The notes beneath the pieces were generated by a model. That model ran no database searches. It was given only the letters and a program-made list of their open reading frames with translations, and had not been told where the DNA came from. A program made the translations under genes and the position numbers. DNA of 64,000 bases from positions 1,095,001-1,159,000 of the forward strand of contig NZ_OY776414.1 of the NCBI RefSeq assembly GCF_963675585.1, read 5' to 3'. Shown one piece after another: positions 1-8,706 of this stretch (position 1 is the first letter of the stretch; each line of letters opens with the position of its first letter). This stretch comes from an uncultured Draconibacterium sp. Its GTDB lineage: Bacteria > Bacteroidota > Bacteroidia > Bacteroidales > Prolixibacteraceae.

Positions 1-621
1 TGTAGTAATACGTGCCTGATTGGCATGGCCGCTTATAAAACCATCGGGAATACGTTGTGCCACCCAAACAGCACCTTTTTCACCTTCACCTTTTCCAATC
101 ATTTCCAGAATCCATACTTCTTCCGGATCAGAAATAGAAAAGGACTCGCCCGAACTGTAGTACCCGAATTCTGCAACAAGGTCGGTCATAACCTGAATAG
201 CCTCGCGGGCAGTTTTGGCACGCTGTAAGGTTACATATATTAAACTTCCGTAATCCATAATTGCTCCACTTTGGCTTGCCAATTCACTTCGTCCGCCATA
301 AGTAGTTTCGCCAATGGCTACCTGAAACTCATTCATATTTCCAATTACACTGTAGGTGTGTGCCGGTTGAGGAATTTCTCCCAAATATGTTCCAGTGTCC
401 CACTCATAAATTTTACGCATGGCTCCTTCAGGATAGTCGGCAGCCGGCTGGTAATACAATTCGCCATAAAGGGTATGCGAGTCGGCAGCATAAGTTATCA
501 TTGTTGATCCATCGATGCTGGCCCCTTTTGTTATTAAAAAGTTGGTGCAGGCAGTAGAAACTTGCTGGTTTATAATCAGGAATGAAATAATTAACATTCC
601 AAGCATGGAAATTCTCTTCAT
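1..621 (-). CDS. Secreted C69-family dipeptidase, N-terminal part (cut by window edge)
   Basis: The reading frame opens with ATG at 621 and runs without a stop to base 1, giving 207 visible residues. A signal peptide of about 23 residues ends just before TACTNF. Family C69 (PepD-like) peptidases are N-terminal-nucleophile enzymes whose new N-terminus is this cysteine, so the precursor is probably trimmed to Cys24. Downstream residues such as GNMNEFQVAIGETTYGGR and the EVWILEMIG segment match the family core. C69 proteins hydrolyse dipeptides, and Bacteroidota versions are usually exported and over 500 residues, so more than half lies outside the window. Family is confident; substrate is not known. 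Confidence 0.85.
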   Translation of the reverse strand, partial: MKRISMLGMLIISFLIINQQVSTACTNFLITKGASIDGSTMITYAADSHTLYGELYYQPAADYPEGAMRKIYEWDTGTYLGEIPQPAHTYSVIGNMNEFQVAIGETTYGGRSELASQSGAIMDYGSLIYVTLQRAKTAREAIQVMTDLVAEFGYYSSGESFSISDPEEVWILEMIGKGEGEKGAVWVAQRIPDGFISGHANQARITT

Positions 622-652
622 TGTACAGTTTGTTTTATTTTTAAGAATGGAA

Positions 653-660
653 CAAAGATA
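653..660 (-). promoter_or_regulatory. -7 box TATCTTTG of the C69 gene
   Basis: On the minus strand TATCTTTG fits the Bacteroidota -7 consensus TAnnTTTG, 31 bp upstream of the ATG at 621. I see no convincing TTTG -33 element at the usual spacing, so the call rests on one box. Confidence 0.4.
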
Positions 661-760
661 ATTAAATCGTATTTGCTTTGTATGATATTTGTTATTAGTA
701 AACTATGTAATCATGATGTTGTTCAATATGCAATTGCCAAATGGAATTTTGTACACGGAA

Positions 761-802
761 GTAAAAGAAAAGGATTCCATCTTTTCTAAAAAATGAAATC
801 CT
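761..802 (-). terminator. Intrinsic terminator after the PLP lyase gene
   Basis: Bases 771-780 and 793-802 form a 10-bp stem with one mismatch and a 12-nt loop. Read on the minus strand it is followed by TTTCTTTTAC. It lies just beyond the stop codon at 810 and before the promoter of the C69 gene, so it separates the two transcripts. Confidence 0.55.
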
Positions 803-809
803 AATATAC

Positions 810-1991
810 TTACAAACAAGTCTTAATTTTCTCAAATGTTTCGTTAATATCGTTGTCTAATCCAACTGAAAGTCGCACTAAACCATCGGACAATCCCATC
901 TCTTTTTGAACTTCAACCGGAATCTCGGATGAAGTGCTGTGTCCTGAACAGCTAAATAGTGTGCGGAAATATCCCAGAGAAACTGCCAAATAACCAACGC
1001 CCGCTTCTTGCATTTTAAACATGATTTGATTGGCATTTTTTTCGGTTCCGAAATCAATGGCAAGCATACCACCATAACCAAATTGTTTGTTCATAAGTTG
1101 GGTGTGGAGTTGATTCTGAGGATGACTTTCCAATCCGGGATACTTTACAGCCAATCCCATCTCTTCCAGTTTTTTTGCAACAAACAAGGCATTCGAACTG
1201 TGTTGTTTCATTCGTAAATGAAGGGTATGCAGGTTTTTAAGAATACTTGACGAACGCAAAGGATCGAGTACCGGCCCAAGCAACATCGCAGTTCCATCGT
1301 TTACATTCGATAATTTTGCAATAAATTCGTTCGAGCCACAAATGGCACCGGCCACACAATCGTTTTTACCGTTAATAAACTTGGTCATGCTGTAAACTAC
1401 AAAGTCAGCACCCAATTCGGCAGGCGAAAAAATCATTGGTGTAAAAGTGTTGTCCACCATTAATTTTGCACCGTTTTCGTGTGCAATTTTTGCGAGTTCC
1501 GGAATGTCAGAAACCTGTAAAAGTGGATTGGTAACGGTTTCGGTATAAATAACTTTTGTATTTGGTCGAATTGCTGCTTTTACCTGCTCCAGATTTGTGA
1601 TGTCAACAAACGAAACTTCAATGTTGTATTTGGGCAACCAGTTTTTCAAAAATGCATAGGTTCCTCCGTAGGTTGTTACACTGGTAATAATTTGGTCGCC
1701 CGAGTTGCATACCTGTAATAACGAACAGGTGATAGCCGCCATTCCCGATGAAGTGATCCATGCGGACTCGGTCTTTTCCATAGCGGCCAAAGCATCAGCC
1801 AGGTATTTGTTACTTGGATTCCAGTGTCGGGAGTACAAAAAACATCCTTCCATATGTCCCAGGAAGGTTTCCTCCATCGTTTCTCCTTCTAAAAATGTAT
1901 AAGTTGACGAATCGGTGATGGAAGGATTTACACCACCAAATTCACCGAATTGCTGAATATCATAAATTCGTTTTGCCGGATCTGTACTCAT
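810..1991 (-). CDS. PLP-dependent trans-sulfuration enzyme (Cys/Met metabolism family)
   Basis: This 393-residue protein has the full Cys/Met metabolism PLP fold. Visible signatures are the YSRHWNPS phosphate-binding segment (residues 53-60), TTYGGT (106-111), MVDNTFTP with Asp180, and SMTKF with the Schiff-base Lys204. Family members make or cleave C-S bonds in cysteine, homocysteine, cystathionine or methionine. The cysteine typical of methionine gamma-lyase after TLYG is Gly here, as in cystathionine gamma-synthase/lyase, so I do not call a specific reaction. It is monocistronic, with its own terminator downstream and a repeat-filled upstream gap. ATG at 1991 gives a normal N-terminus. Confidence 0.85.
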   Translation of the reverse strand: MSTDPAKRIYDIQQFGEFGGVNPSITDSSTYTFLEGETMEETFLGHMEGCFLYSRHWNPSNKYLADALAAMEKTESAWITSSGMAAITCSLLQVCNSGDQIITSVTTYGGTYAFLKNWLPKYNIEVSFVDITNLEQVKAAIRPNTKVIYTETVTNPLLQVSDIPELAKIAHENGAKLMVDNTFTPMIFSPAELGADFVVYSMTKFINGKNDCVAGAICGSNEFIAKLSNVNDGTAMLLGPVLDPLRSSSILKNLHTLHLRMKQHSSNALFVAKKLEEMGLAVKYPGLESHPQNQLHTQLMNKQFGYGGMLAIDFGTEKNANQIMFKMQEAGVGYLAVSLGYFRTLFSCSGHSTSSEIPVEVQKEMGLSDGLVRLSVGLDNDINETFEKIKTCL

Positions 1992-2068
1992 GTTTTAGAT
2001 TTTAAGTTTCCGGCAAGTTAAGAGGATTGCAATAGTTGAAGAATGATATTTGCTTGGTATTTTTTTAT

Positions 2069-2258
2069 TCAAGAATCAAGAATAGAGTAGTAAGATGGAA
2101 GATGGAAGCTGGGAGCTTGAAGTTGGAAGACTGTAGACAGTGTCCGGTCACTGTTCCTTTTTCCCATTTGACTTTTTCTTTTTCCTGATGACCAATGACC
2201 AATGACCAATGACCAATGACTAGTGACTAGTTACTAGTTACCAATGACCAATACCTAA
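2069..2258. repeat. Degenerate heptamer tract between genes
   Basis: Most of this gap reads in steps of seven. The clearest part is ten units at 2189-2258: four TGACCAA, two TGACTAG, TTACTAG, TTACCAA, TGACCAA, TACCTAA. Before it, in the same phase, come T/C-rich units such as TTCCTTT, TTCCCAT and TTCCTGA (2154-2188), then purine-rich units ATGGAAG, ATGGAAG, CTGGGAG, CTTGAAG, TTGGAAG (2095-2129), and TCAAGAA twice (2069-2082). No ORF or hairpin terminator is evident. Function is unknown. Confidence 0.8.
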
Positions 2259-2264
2259 TTTTGG

Positions 2265-3338
2265 CTATGGATTATAAACGCGTCCTCCGCAACTGTCTTT
2301 TGACGCCCCGGTTACCGAAGCCAGACAATTATTTATGTTTTTTATTCGAAGAACTCCTAAAAAAGCAAAAATGATGGCTTCTTTAAAATCGATGATTTCT
2401 TTTGAAGGAATTATTGTTTCACAGGTTGTTAGGTCCTTGATTCGTTCGGTTAAAAAGGAATTAAATGCACCACCTCCTGTGAGCAGCAATTTCCCTTCGC
2501 CCGATAAAACTCTGGTGATTTGTATTGCAATGTGCTCGTAAACTGTTCGCATTTTGTCTACATCCGAAATATTGAATTGATCAAGAACCGGAAAAAACGC
2601 CTCTTCAACCCATTCTCTTCCCAACGATTTTGGTGCTGCAGAATTGTAAAAAGGAATCTGATTTAATTTATTCAAAAGCCCGGTGTTCAGATTTCCTTTT
2701 TTTCCCAGTTCACCATTTTTGTCGTATGCCAAACCCTGCTTTTCTGCAAAATGGTTGAGTATAAAGTTTGCCGGACAAATATCAAAAGCCAGACGTTTTC
2801 CGTTTTGCTCGAACGATACATTTGCAAAACCGCCAAGGTTCAGACAATAGTCAAACTTCGAAAATAAAAGCTTGTCTCCAATTGGAACCAAAGGGGCACC
2901 CTGGCCACCCAATGTTACATCGCCCGTTCTGAAATCTGTAATTGTAAGCGTTTTTGTTTTTGCAGCAATCGAGGCTCCATTGCCTATTTGTAAAGTGTAA
3001 CCCTTTTCCGGGCAGTGAAACACGGTATGACCATGCGACGCAACCAGGTCGGGAGCGAAGTTTGTGCTCTGTATAAATTTCAAAACCTGTTCGCCAATAA
3101 ACCTGCCATATTCGAAATGCAATTCGGTCAATTGTTCTCCGGAAAAAGTGGGAGCATTTTTTAAGAGATCGAACCATTGTTCGGAGTATGAAATTGTAGT
3201 AGCCGCATGTAATTTAAAGCTCCATTTATTTTCCTTTAAAAAGAATTCGACAGCAGCAATGTCCATTCCGTCAAGTGATGTTCCCGACATTACTCCAATT
3301 GCAATAAATGCTGTTTTATTTACTATTGACTGATTCAT
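2265..3338 (-). CDS. anmK: Anhydro-N-acetylmuramic acid kinase
   Basis: AnmK phosphorylates and opens 1,6-anhydro-N-acetylmuramic acid to MurNAc-6-phosphate during peptidoglycan recycling in the cytoplasm. The 357-residue protein has the ASKHA-type N-terminal nucleotide motif GVMSGTSLDGMD (residues 16-27), SHGHTVFH, and TDFRTGDVTLGGQGAPLVP, which in the family carries the catalytic Asp. A second glycine-rich nucleotide segment, LLTGGGAFN, lies near residue 289. Length is typical. It lies upstream of no partner gene, but the M23 peptidase 78 bp away fits a cell-wall theme. Confidence 0.93.
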   Translation of the reverse strand: MNQSIVNKTAFIAIGVMSGTSLDGMDIAAVEFFLKENKWSFKLHAATTISYSEQWFDLLKNAPTFSGEQLTELHFEYGRFIGEQVLKFIQSTNFAPDLVASHGHTVFHCPEKGYTLQIGNGASIAAKTKTLTITDFRTGDVTLGGQGAPLVPIGDKLLFSKFDYCLNLGGFANVSFEQNGKRLAFDICPANFILNHFAEKQGLAYDKNGELGKKGNLNTGLLNKLNQIPFYNSAAPKSLGREWVEEAFFPVLDQFNISDVDKMRTVYEHIAIQITRVLSGEGKLLLTGGGAFNSFLTERIKDLTTCETIIPSKEIIDFKEAIIFAFLGVLRIKNINNCLASVTGASKDSCGGRVYNP

Positions 3339-3416
3339 TTTCTAATGGGCAACTACAATTACGACTGAGAATTTACTTTAACTGGTTTTGTTTTACTTCC
3401 AACTTCTGACTTTTCT

Positions 3417-5117
3417 CTATTTCCAGAAAGTTGCTTCGTAAACGGAAGAATTTCCACGGTAATCATTGACTGTTAATTTCAAAGTGTGGCGTTTATTCAT
3501 TTCGAACCGTATTTTATCGAAATAATGGGTAATCTGACTGATTCTGGGGTCGTATTCAAACAAAGCCCATTTCCCGTCAATAATTCCTTCTACCTTTTCA
3601 ATTCCTGCCAAATCATCCATGATTTTAAATCTGATTCGGTTCGATTCAGTTAAACTATTTTCTTTTATGCTGAGAGGAATTATTTCTGGCGCCAAAGTAT
3701 CGACAACAACAGCATAAGTGCCAAAATTTTTTGTATCCGTTTCAACCCAGCCATTTTTGTAAACTCCTCCGGCTGCATACATTTCTCCATTTATGGTGTC
3801 GACATTTGCCATTATAACTTTCGATTCCAGCTCCCCGGAGATATTTTTTGTTTTTATGCGGAAAGTTGCACTTTTTTGAAGAGGAACCCGATTGTTGTGA
3901 ATGTTGTGCAAATCGCTGTAATATACGGCGCTTGCAGGTTTTTTCGAATAGGTGAAGTTTAAATCATCATACAAAGCTCCTTTAGGAATAAAAACATCTG
4001 CCTCACTGGTTTTAAATTGGTTTTCACGGTCGTATTTAAAACTGGTGGTATTTTCATTTCTTATTGGTCCAATTTCCTTAAAACTTCCTTTTACTGAAAA
4101 AACAAGTAGGGACGTGTTTCCATATGTATCCTGCAATTCTATTTCAATTTGTTGTACTTGATCCTGTTTTGGGGTAATAATTCCCTGCGAACCATTGTGG
4201 TTGTAGATTGGTAATTTATTTCCGGGGTCGAGCCATGTTTTCTGAAAACGCCTTTTTGAACTCATGTATTCATCAAAAACAATGTGGCTGTTAATGTAGC
4301 GTGTGTCATCGAATGAAAAACGGTTTAGCTGAAATGTAAAATAGGTTTCGCCATCAACTGCCATTCGTAACAGATTGATCCCGCATTTGTTGTAGTTTCC
4401 ATTCAGGTAATCGTTGGTTTGTACCGCTACACCAATTTGTCCCCAAACCGGAATGACAGGATTGTTTTTTAAATGATATGCTCCATCGTAAAAAACCACA
4501 GGATAACTGCGCTGAACTGTACCAAAATTTACATTCGATTCATCAGAAAGCGGTACCAGCAGTACTGAAAATATTTTGGGAGGAATGCTGTCATTTACCG
4601 GAAAATTGTACTTCAGTGGATTTAATGGCTCTTCTGTATTTGTATCTCTTATTTCAAAGTGAAGGTGCGGACCTCCCGAACTTCCACTGTTCCCGCTTTT
4701 TGCAATTTCTTCGTTTTGTTTTACCGGAAACAAGTAAGAGGGGACTTCTAAATCAACACGAAACGATTTTTGCTCGTACTGCTGGTCTTTAACATATTTC
4801 GAAAGGGCTGCGTTAAAACGCATTAAATGACCATAAACCGAGGTTGTTCCGTTTGGGTGATTTATATACAAAGCATTTCCGTATCCTGTTGGCGAAACTG
4901 AAATCCTCGAAACATAACCATCGGCAACGGAATATACCGGCAGTCCGGTTGTACCCTGTGTTTTTATGTCTATTCCGGAGTGAAAATGATTGCTGCGTAA
5001 CTCGGCAAAGCTGCCACTTAATAGCATGGGTATTTTAACCGGATTGGAATAATAGCGCTCCTGAGTCACGCCTGCCATCGAAATTAAAAGAAATAAAAGC
5101 AGAAATAATCGTTGCAT
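3417..5117 (-). CDS. Secreted M23 (LytM-type) metallopeptidase
   Basis: A signal peptide of about 18 residues is followed directly by an M23 domain at roughly residues 30-160. Zinc ligands are intact: His46 and Asp50 in HSGID, and His151/His153 in HLH. YGHL at residues 95-98 is also present. M23 enzymes cut peptide cross-links in peptidoglycan. The remaining 400 residues have beta-rich segments with no domain I recognise; they are probably substrate-binding or scaffold modules. The placement of the peptidase domain at the N-terminus with a long C-terminal tail is common in Bacteroidota. The gene runs toward anmK. Confidence 0.88.
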   Translation of the reverse strand: MQRLFLLLFLLISMAGVTQERYYSNPVKIPMLLSGSFAELRSNHFHSGIDIKTQGTTGLPVYSVADGYVSRISVSPTGYGNALYINHPNGTTSVYGHLMRFNAALSKYVKDQQYEQKSFRVDLEVPSYLFPVKQNEEIAKSGNSGSSGGPHLHFEIRDTNTEEPLNPLKYNFPVNDSIPPKIFSVLLVPLSDESNVNFGTVQRSYPVVFYDGAYHLKNNPVIPVWGQIGVAVQTNDYLNGNYNKCGINLLRMAVDGETYFTFQLNRFSFDDTRYINSHIVFDEYMSSKRRFQKTWLDPGNKLPIYNHNGSQGIITPKQDQVQQIEIELQDTYGNTSLLVFSVKGSFKEIGPIRNENTTSFKYDRENQFKTSEADVFIPKGALYDDLNFTYSKKPASAVYYSDLHNIHNNRVPLQKSATFRIKTKNISGELESKVIMANVDTINGEMYAAGGVYKNGWVETDTKNFGTYAVVVDTLAPEIIPLSIKENSLTESNRIRFKIMDDLAGIEKVEGIIDGKWALFEYDPRISQITHYFDKIRFEMNKRHTLKLTVNDYRGNSSVYEATFWK

Positions 5118-5335
5118 AATTGAATTTTATCAGCCTGTAAATTTAAAGATTTTAATGAGAGCAACTGAGTATACCACACTTCATTCGGAAAAAAATTTTA
5201 AGAACAAATGGGCTCAGAAATTGGATTTTAACAGCGTTTTTATCCAGATCGGAAGATTTTGGAAAATTTCCAATAGTGATTCGCTTATTCCATCAACATG
5301 CCAGTGTTAGCATTATTTGGAGGCAATCAATTGCT

Positions 5336-5370
5336 TTTGCTTTTACAATAGGGAAAAAAAGTTAACTTTG
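5336..5370 (+). promoter_or_regulatory. Promoter of the coiled-coil/zapA operon
   Basis: TTTG (5336-5339) lies 23 bp before TAACTTTG (5363-5370), matching the Bacteroidota TTTG / TAnnTTTG promoter. The predicted start is within about 15 bp of the ATG at 5390. The rest of the 5118-5389 gap shows nothing else I can name. Confidence 0.6.
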
Positions 5371-5389
5371 TCCGTGAAATGCAGCTGTT

Positions 5390-5683
5390 ATGACTGAAGA
5401 AGATTACTTGCTTCTTAATGATTTAAAGACGAATACACAGCAATTGTTCAAAGGATTTAATGCACTGGAGAACGAAAAAAAGATGCTGGAGGAAAAGATT
5501 TTAAATCTTAAAAATGAAATAGAAATACTGGAGCAGGAAAAATCGGAATTGAGTCGAAGAAATGAGCAACTGAAAGTAGCTACCCAACTTTTATCGGAAA
5601 ACGAAGAAAGACAGGAAGCTAAACAGAAAATAAATTTTTTGGTACGGGAAATTGATAAATGTATCGCATTACTAAATAAGTAA
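5390..5683 (+). CDS. Small coiled-coil protein upstream of ZapA
   Basis: The 97-residue protein is almost entirely a charged heptad-rich helix (about residues 10-80), ending with VREIDKCIALLNK. There is no signal peptide or membrane segment. It is co-transcribed with zapA: its stop at 5681-5683 is followed after 3 bp by the zapA start. Small coiled-coil proteins in this position are common in Bacteroidota, and the context suggests a partner of ZapA at the division ring, in the way ZapB partners ZapA in Gammaproteobacteria. I cannot show homology to ZapB, so the function is inferred from position only. Confidence 0.75.
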   Translation: MTEEDYLLLNDLKTNTQQLFKGFNALENEKKMLEEKILNLKNEIEILEQEKSELSRRNEQLKVATQLLSENEERQEAKQKINFLVREIDKCIALLNK

Positions 5684-5686
5684 TGA

Positions 5687-5992
5687 GTGAAAGATAAAGA
5701 CTTTAGAATACATATTAAGATTGATGGAAGGGCATATCCTTTAAACATTAATCGCGTTGATGAAGAGAGATACAGGAGAGCTGCAAAGATTGTTAATGAA
5801 ACAATTGCTGAATTCAGGAAGATGTTTCAAGGCAATGACCAACAAGACATTATGGCGATGAGCGCTTTTCAGGTAGCACTGAATTTTACAAAAGAGCAAG
5901 AACGCCACGATTATTCTCAATTTGTTGACGATATAAAAGATTTGAACGATGATATTTCTGATTTTTTGAAAGAAAAGGAAAGAAATAAGTGA
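5687..5992 (+). CDS. zapA: Cell division protein ZapA
   Basis: ZapA bundles FtsZ filaments at the Z-ring. The 101-residue protein shows the family layout: a short beta N-terminal domain with IDGRAYPLNI (residues 12-21), then a long helix with EERYRRAAKIVNE and a C-terminal coiled coil. The start is GTG at 5687, because the ATG at 5683 overlapping the upstream stop reads into a stop after four codons. It lies 3 bp after the coiled-coil gene and is followed by a hairpin before RNase Y. The zapA-rny neighbourhood is a usual Bacteroidota order. Confidence 0.88.
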   Translation: MKDKDFRIHIKIDGRAYPLNINRVDEERYRRAAKIVNETIAEFRKMFQGNDQQDIMAMSAFQVALNFTKEQERHDYSQFVDDIKDLNDDISDFLKEKERNK

Positions 5993-6009
5993 AAAAGAAT
6001 ATTTATCAA

Positions 6010-6060
6010 AGCCCGTATTAGGTCCGTTCCGAAAGATGAATGGATTTATTACGGGTTTTT
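6010..6060 (+). terminator. Two-part hairpin with U-tail between zapA and rny
   Basis: An outer stem (6010-6017 with 6050-6057) and an inner stem (6022-6029 with 6038-6045) pair completely if G-U is allowed. They are separated by a symmetrical 4-nt internal loop and capped by CGAAAGAT. The 3' arm runs into a T-run ending at 6060. It can act as a terminator for zapA or as an attenuator in the rny leader. Confidence 0.6.
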
Positions 6061-6081
6061 AATTATATATATAAACTAAAT

Positions 6082-7635
6082 ATGGAATTACTAATAGGAG
6101 TAGCCGCAGGTTTTGTAGTGGGAGGTGCCTTAGCGTACTTTATCTGGGACAAGGCTTTGAAGGCGAAAAAGAATCGAATAATCAGCGAGGGACAAGCCCA
6201 GGCTGAAGTAGTAAAAAAGGATAAGATTCTGCAGGCAAAAGAGAAATTTTTGCAGCTGAAATCGGAACATGAAAAGTACATAAACGAAAAGACTGCGGGT
6301 TTGTCTCAGTTGGAAAACAAACACAAACAACGCGAGAACTCTTTGAATCAGCGACGCGATGAAATCAATCGTAAAACCAAAGAATTTGAAACAGAAAAAC
6401 GCGATATTGAAATAATTCGTGAGAATCTGAATTCTCAATTGGAACGTGTGGAGCACAAAAGTGCAGAGCTGGATAAAGTTCATCGTCAGCACCTTGAAAA
6501 ACTGGAGCAGATATCAGGCTTGTCGGCAGAAGATGCCAAAGCGCAATTGGTAGAATCGTTGCAGGAAGAAGCCAAAACTGAAGCTGTTGCCTACATCAAC
6601 GAGATTATGGAGGAAGCCAAACAAACCGCCAATAAAGAGGCGAAAAAAGTTGTGGTGAAATCGATTCAACGTGTTGCAACCGAAACTGCTATCGAAAATT
6701 CAGTAACTATTTTCCACATCGAAAGCGATGAAATCAAAGGTCGAATTATTGGTCGTGAAGGTCGTAATATTCGTGCTTTGGAAGCTGCAACCGGAGTTGA
6801 AATCGTAGTTGATGATACACCTGAGGCAATTGTACTTTCTGCATTTGATCCTGTTCGTCGCGAAATTGCCCGTTTGGCTTTGCACCAGCTGGTAACCGAC
6901 GGCCGTATTCACCCTGCCCGTATTGAGGAAGTGGTTGGAAAGGTTAAAAAGCAAGTAGAAGAAGAGATTATTGAAACCGGTAAACGTACCACTATCGACC
7001 TTGGAATTCACGGATTACATCCTGAATTGATTCGTTTGGTGGGTAAGATGAAATACCGTTCGTCATACGGACAAAACCTGTTACAGCACTCGCGTGAGGT
7101 AGCTAATTTGTGTGCTACAATGGCATCGGAGCTTGGATTAAATCCGAAAAAAGCAAAACGTGCCGGACTGTTACACGATATTGGTAAAGTGCCTGACGAT
7201 GAGCCGGAATTACCACACGCTGTTTTGGGTATGAAACTGGCGGAGAAATACAAAGAGAAGCCGGACATTTGTAATGCCATTGGTGCTCACCATGACGAAG
7301 TTGAAATGCAATCGTTAATTGCTCCAATTGTACAGGTTTGTGACGCCATTTCAGGTGCACGTCCGGGTGCTCGCCGCGAAGTGGTTGAATCATATATCAA
7401 ACGATTGAAAGATCTTGAAGATTTGGCATTGTCGTATCCTGGAGTAATGAAAACCTACGCAATTCAGGCAGGTCGCGAATTACGCGTAATTGTTGGATCG
7501 GATAAAATGAGTGATCAGGAAACTGAACAACTGTCATACGATATTTCAAAACGTATTCAGGATGAAATGACTTATCCGGGTCAGATTAAAATTACTGTAA
7601 TTCGTGAAACACGTGCAGTAAGCTACGCAAAGTAA
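6082..7635 (+). CDS. rny: Ribonuclease Y
   Basis: RNase Y is a membrane-anchored endoribonuclease that starts mRNA decay. The start at 6082 gives [15 protein letters not shown], the expected N-terminal membrane anchor. An in-frame ATG at 6040 lies inside the upstream hairpin and is rejected. The layout is anchor (1-25), long coiled coil (about 30-200), KH domain around residues 215-280 with [15 protein letters not shown], and an HD domain with His365-Asp366 in LLHDIGK. The 517-residue length is normal. A strong terminator follows at 7656. The nearby hairpin could regulate its synthesis. Confidence 0.95.
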   Translation: MELLIGVAAGFVVGGALAYFIWDKALKAKKNRIISEGQAQAEVVKKDKILQAKEKFLQLKSEHEKYINEKTAGLSQLENKHKQRENSLNQRRDEINRKTKEFETEKRDIEIIRENLNSQLERVEHKSAELDKVHRQHLEKLEQISGLSAEDAKAQLVESLQEEAKTEAVAYINEIMEEAKQTANKEAKKVVVKSIQRVATETAIENSVTIFHIESDEIKGRIIGREGRNIRALEAATGVEIVVDDTPEAIVLSAFDPVRREIARLALHQLVTDGRIHPARIEEVVGKVKKQVEEEIIETGKRTTIDLGIHGLHPELIRLVGKMKYRSSYGQNLLQHSREVANLCATMASELGLNPKKAKRAGLLHDIGKVPDDEPELPHAVLGMKLAEKYKEKPDICNAIGAHHDEVEMQSLIAPIVQVCDAISGARPGARREVVESYIKRLKDLEDLALSYPGVMKTYAIQAGRELRVIVGSDKMSDQETEQLSYDISKRIQDEMTYPGQIKITVIRETRAVSYAK

Positions 7636-7655
7636 AAGTTTGCACAAAATATAGT

Positions 7656-7687
7656 AAACCTTCGTTCTTAGGGACGAAGGTTTTTTT
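7656..7687 (+). terminator. Intrinsic terminator of rny
   Basis: A perfect 10-bp stem (7656-7665 with 7674-7683) with an 8-nt loop is followed by a run of seven T. It starts 20 bp after the rny stop codon. Confidence 0.9.
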
Positions 7688-7741
7688 ATGTCTTATTTTT
7701 CCTCAGATTATTGGCTAAAATGATCCAGAAAGAAAATAATG

Positions 7742-7797
7742 ATATCAAGTATCGAGTATCAAGAAGACAATGGAATGAAACAGAAATCAGAAATTGT
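7742..7797. repeat. Second heptamer-periodic tract
   Basis: The gap between two convergent genes reads ATATCAA, GTATCGA, GTATCAA, GAAGACA, ATGGAAT, GAAACAG, AAATCAG, AAATTGT. The first three units are clear repeats; the rest are looser. The composition (TCAAGAA and ATGGAAG-like words) matches the 5' part of the tract at 2069-2135, so it may belong to the same class. Confidence 0.55.
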
Positions 7798-7826
7798 ACT
7801 CTTCCCGTTTTCCACTAATAATTTTT

Positions 7827-8699
7827 CTAAAACAGGCTGAGCAGTTGTTTTATTTTTTCTTCTTTATCGGGAAAGCCAACGGCGACATACGATTCCTGCA
7901 TTGATTCCAGTAAGCGTTGAATAAACAGTGAGTCAGGTTTTGGCTCTGTGTACTCATGGAATGGCAGGTAGTCGTTTTTTTTTAAATGGTACTCAATTTC
8001 TTTCCGGCTGGTAATCGATCCTTTATTCGACGGATTGATGTAAAACAAAACATCGGAATTTACAGAAGAACCATGTACTTTTTGGGCCAACTCAGAGTCG
8101 ACAATGCCAACCAAAGGATTTTTGGGGAAGTCGATTAGTTTTACCGGCAATTCAAGCTGACGCGCCATGATCGTATAAAATATACTCATGGAAATGGAAT
8201 TTCCTTTTTTAGTGTCGATAAGTTGGTTTAAAAAGCAATTTTGCGGAGAATGGGGATTACTCAAATTAACAGAGTAGCCATTCATGTTGAATAAAAAATG
8301 GTTTAATATTGTTGTTTTTTCAAGAAGCGTGAGCGAATTGTTTAACTCCAGCCAAATTGATTTTCGAAGGTTTTCAATTTTAAGCTGAAGGTTTAATAAA
8401 TTTAGATCGGGGTATTGAAACCGATCAACAATTGAAAAACCATCGATTAAGTTTTGATGCTTCGGTTTTAGCGCAAGCCAGTTTTTTAGTTTGCTGTATG
8501 TTTTTTTAAACTGAAGGTTTTGAATGATATTTTCAATACGTTCCTGACAATTCTCGTCAAAACTCGATTCCCATTTCTTTTCCAGCTCAGGAATAATTTC
8601 GTGAGTTTCTTTGAGTAATTCTTGTTCAACCATTCCAAAAACCATGTTGTCAGGGTCATCTAATAATTCAATAAGCGCATTCAGTTTACCTTTTTCCAT
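7827..8699 (-). CDS. SirB1-like transglutaminase-fold protein
   Basis: The 290-residue cytoplasmic protein has a C-terminal region (about 150-230) matching the SirB1/Transglut_core2 pattern: CFLNQLIDTKKGNSISMSI, then a helix and VKLIDFPKNPLVG. In many family members the last segment reads FPGHFL; the His is absent here, so a thiol-protease-like activity is doubtful. The N-terminal half looks helical and may be repeat-like. Family members are often near tRNA or peptidyl-tRNA genes but have no firm function. The start is 7 bp after the stop of the nucleoside phosphorylase gene, so the two are co-transcribed. Confidence 0.75.
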   Translation of the reverse strand: MEKGKLNALIELLDDPDNMVFGMVEQELLKETHEIIPELEKKWESSFDENCQERIENIIQNLQFKKTYSKLKNWLALKPKHQNLIDGFSIVDRFQYPDLNLLNLQLKIENLRKSIWLELNNSLTLLEKTTILNHFLFNMNGYSVNLSNPHSPQNCFLNQLIDTKKGNSISMSIFYTIMARQLELPVKLIDFPKNPLVGIVDSELAQKVHGSSVNSDVLFYINPSNKGSITSRKEIEYHLKKNDYLPFHEYTEPKPDSLFIQRLLESMQESYVAVGFPDKEEKIKQLLSLF

Positions 8700-8706
8700 A
8701 AATCTC

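Noticed and set aside
245-261. Reverse operator half-site (TTCCGTAAT) in the C69 gene
   Set aside because: The GGGTAA half is absent, there is no 21-bp partner, and it lies in coding sequence.
2189-2258. CRISPR array
   Set aside because: Units are 7 bp in direct tandem with no spacers and no cas genes in the window.
6040-6081. Upstream ATG extending RNase Y by 14 residues
   Set aside because: It lies within the hairpin before rny and would place residues ahead of the conserved membrane anchor; ATG 6082 is the family start.
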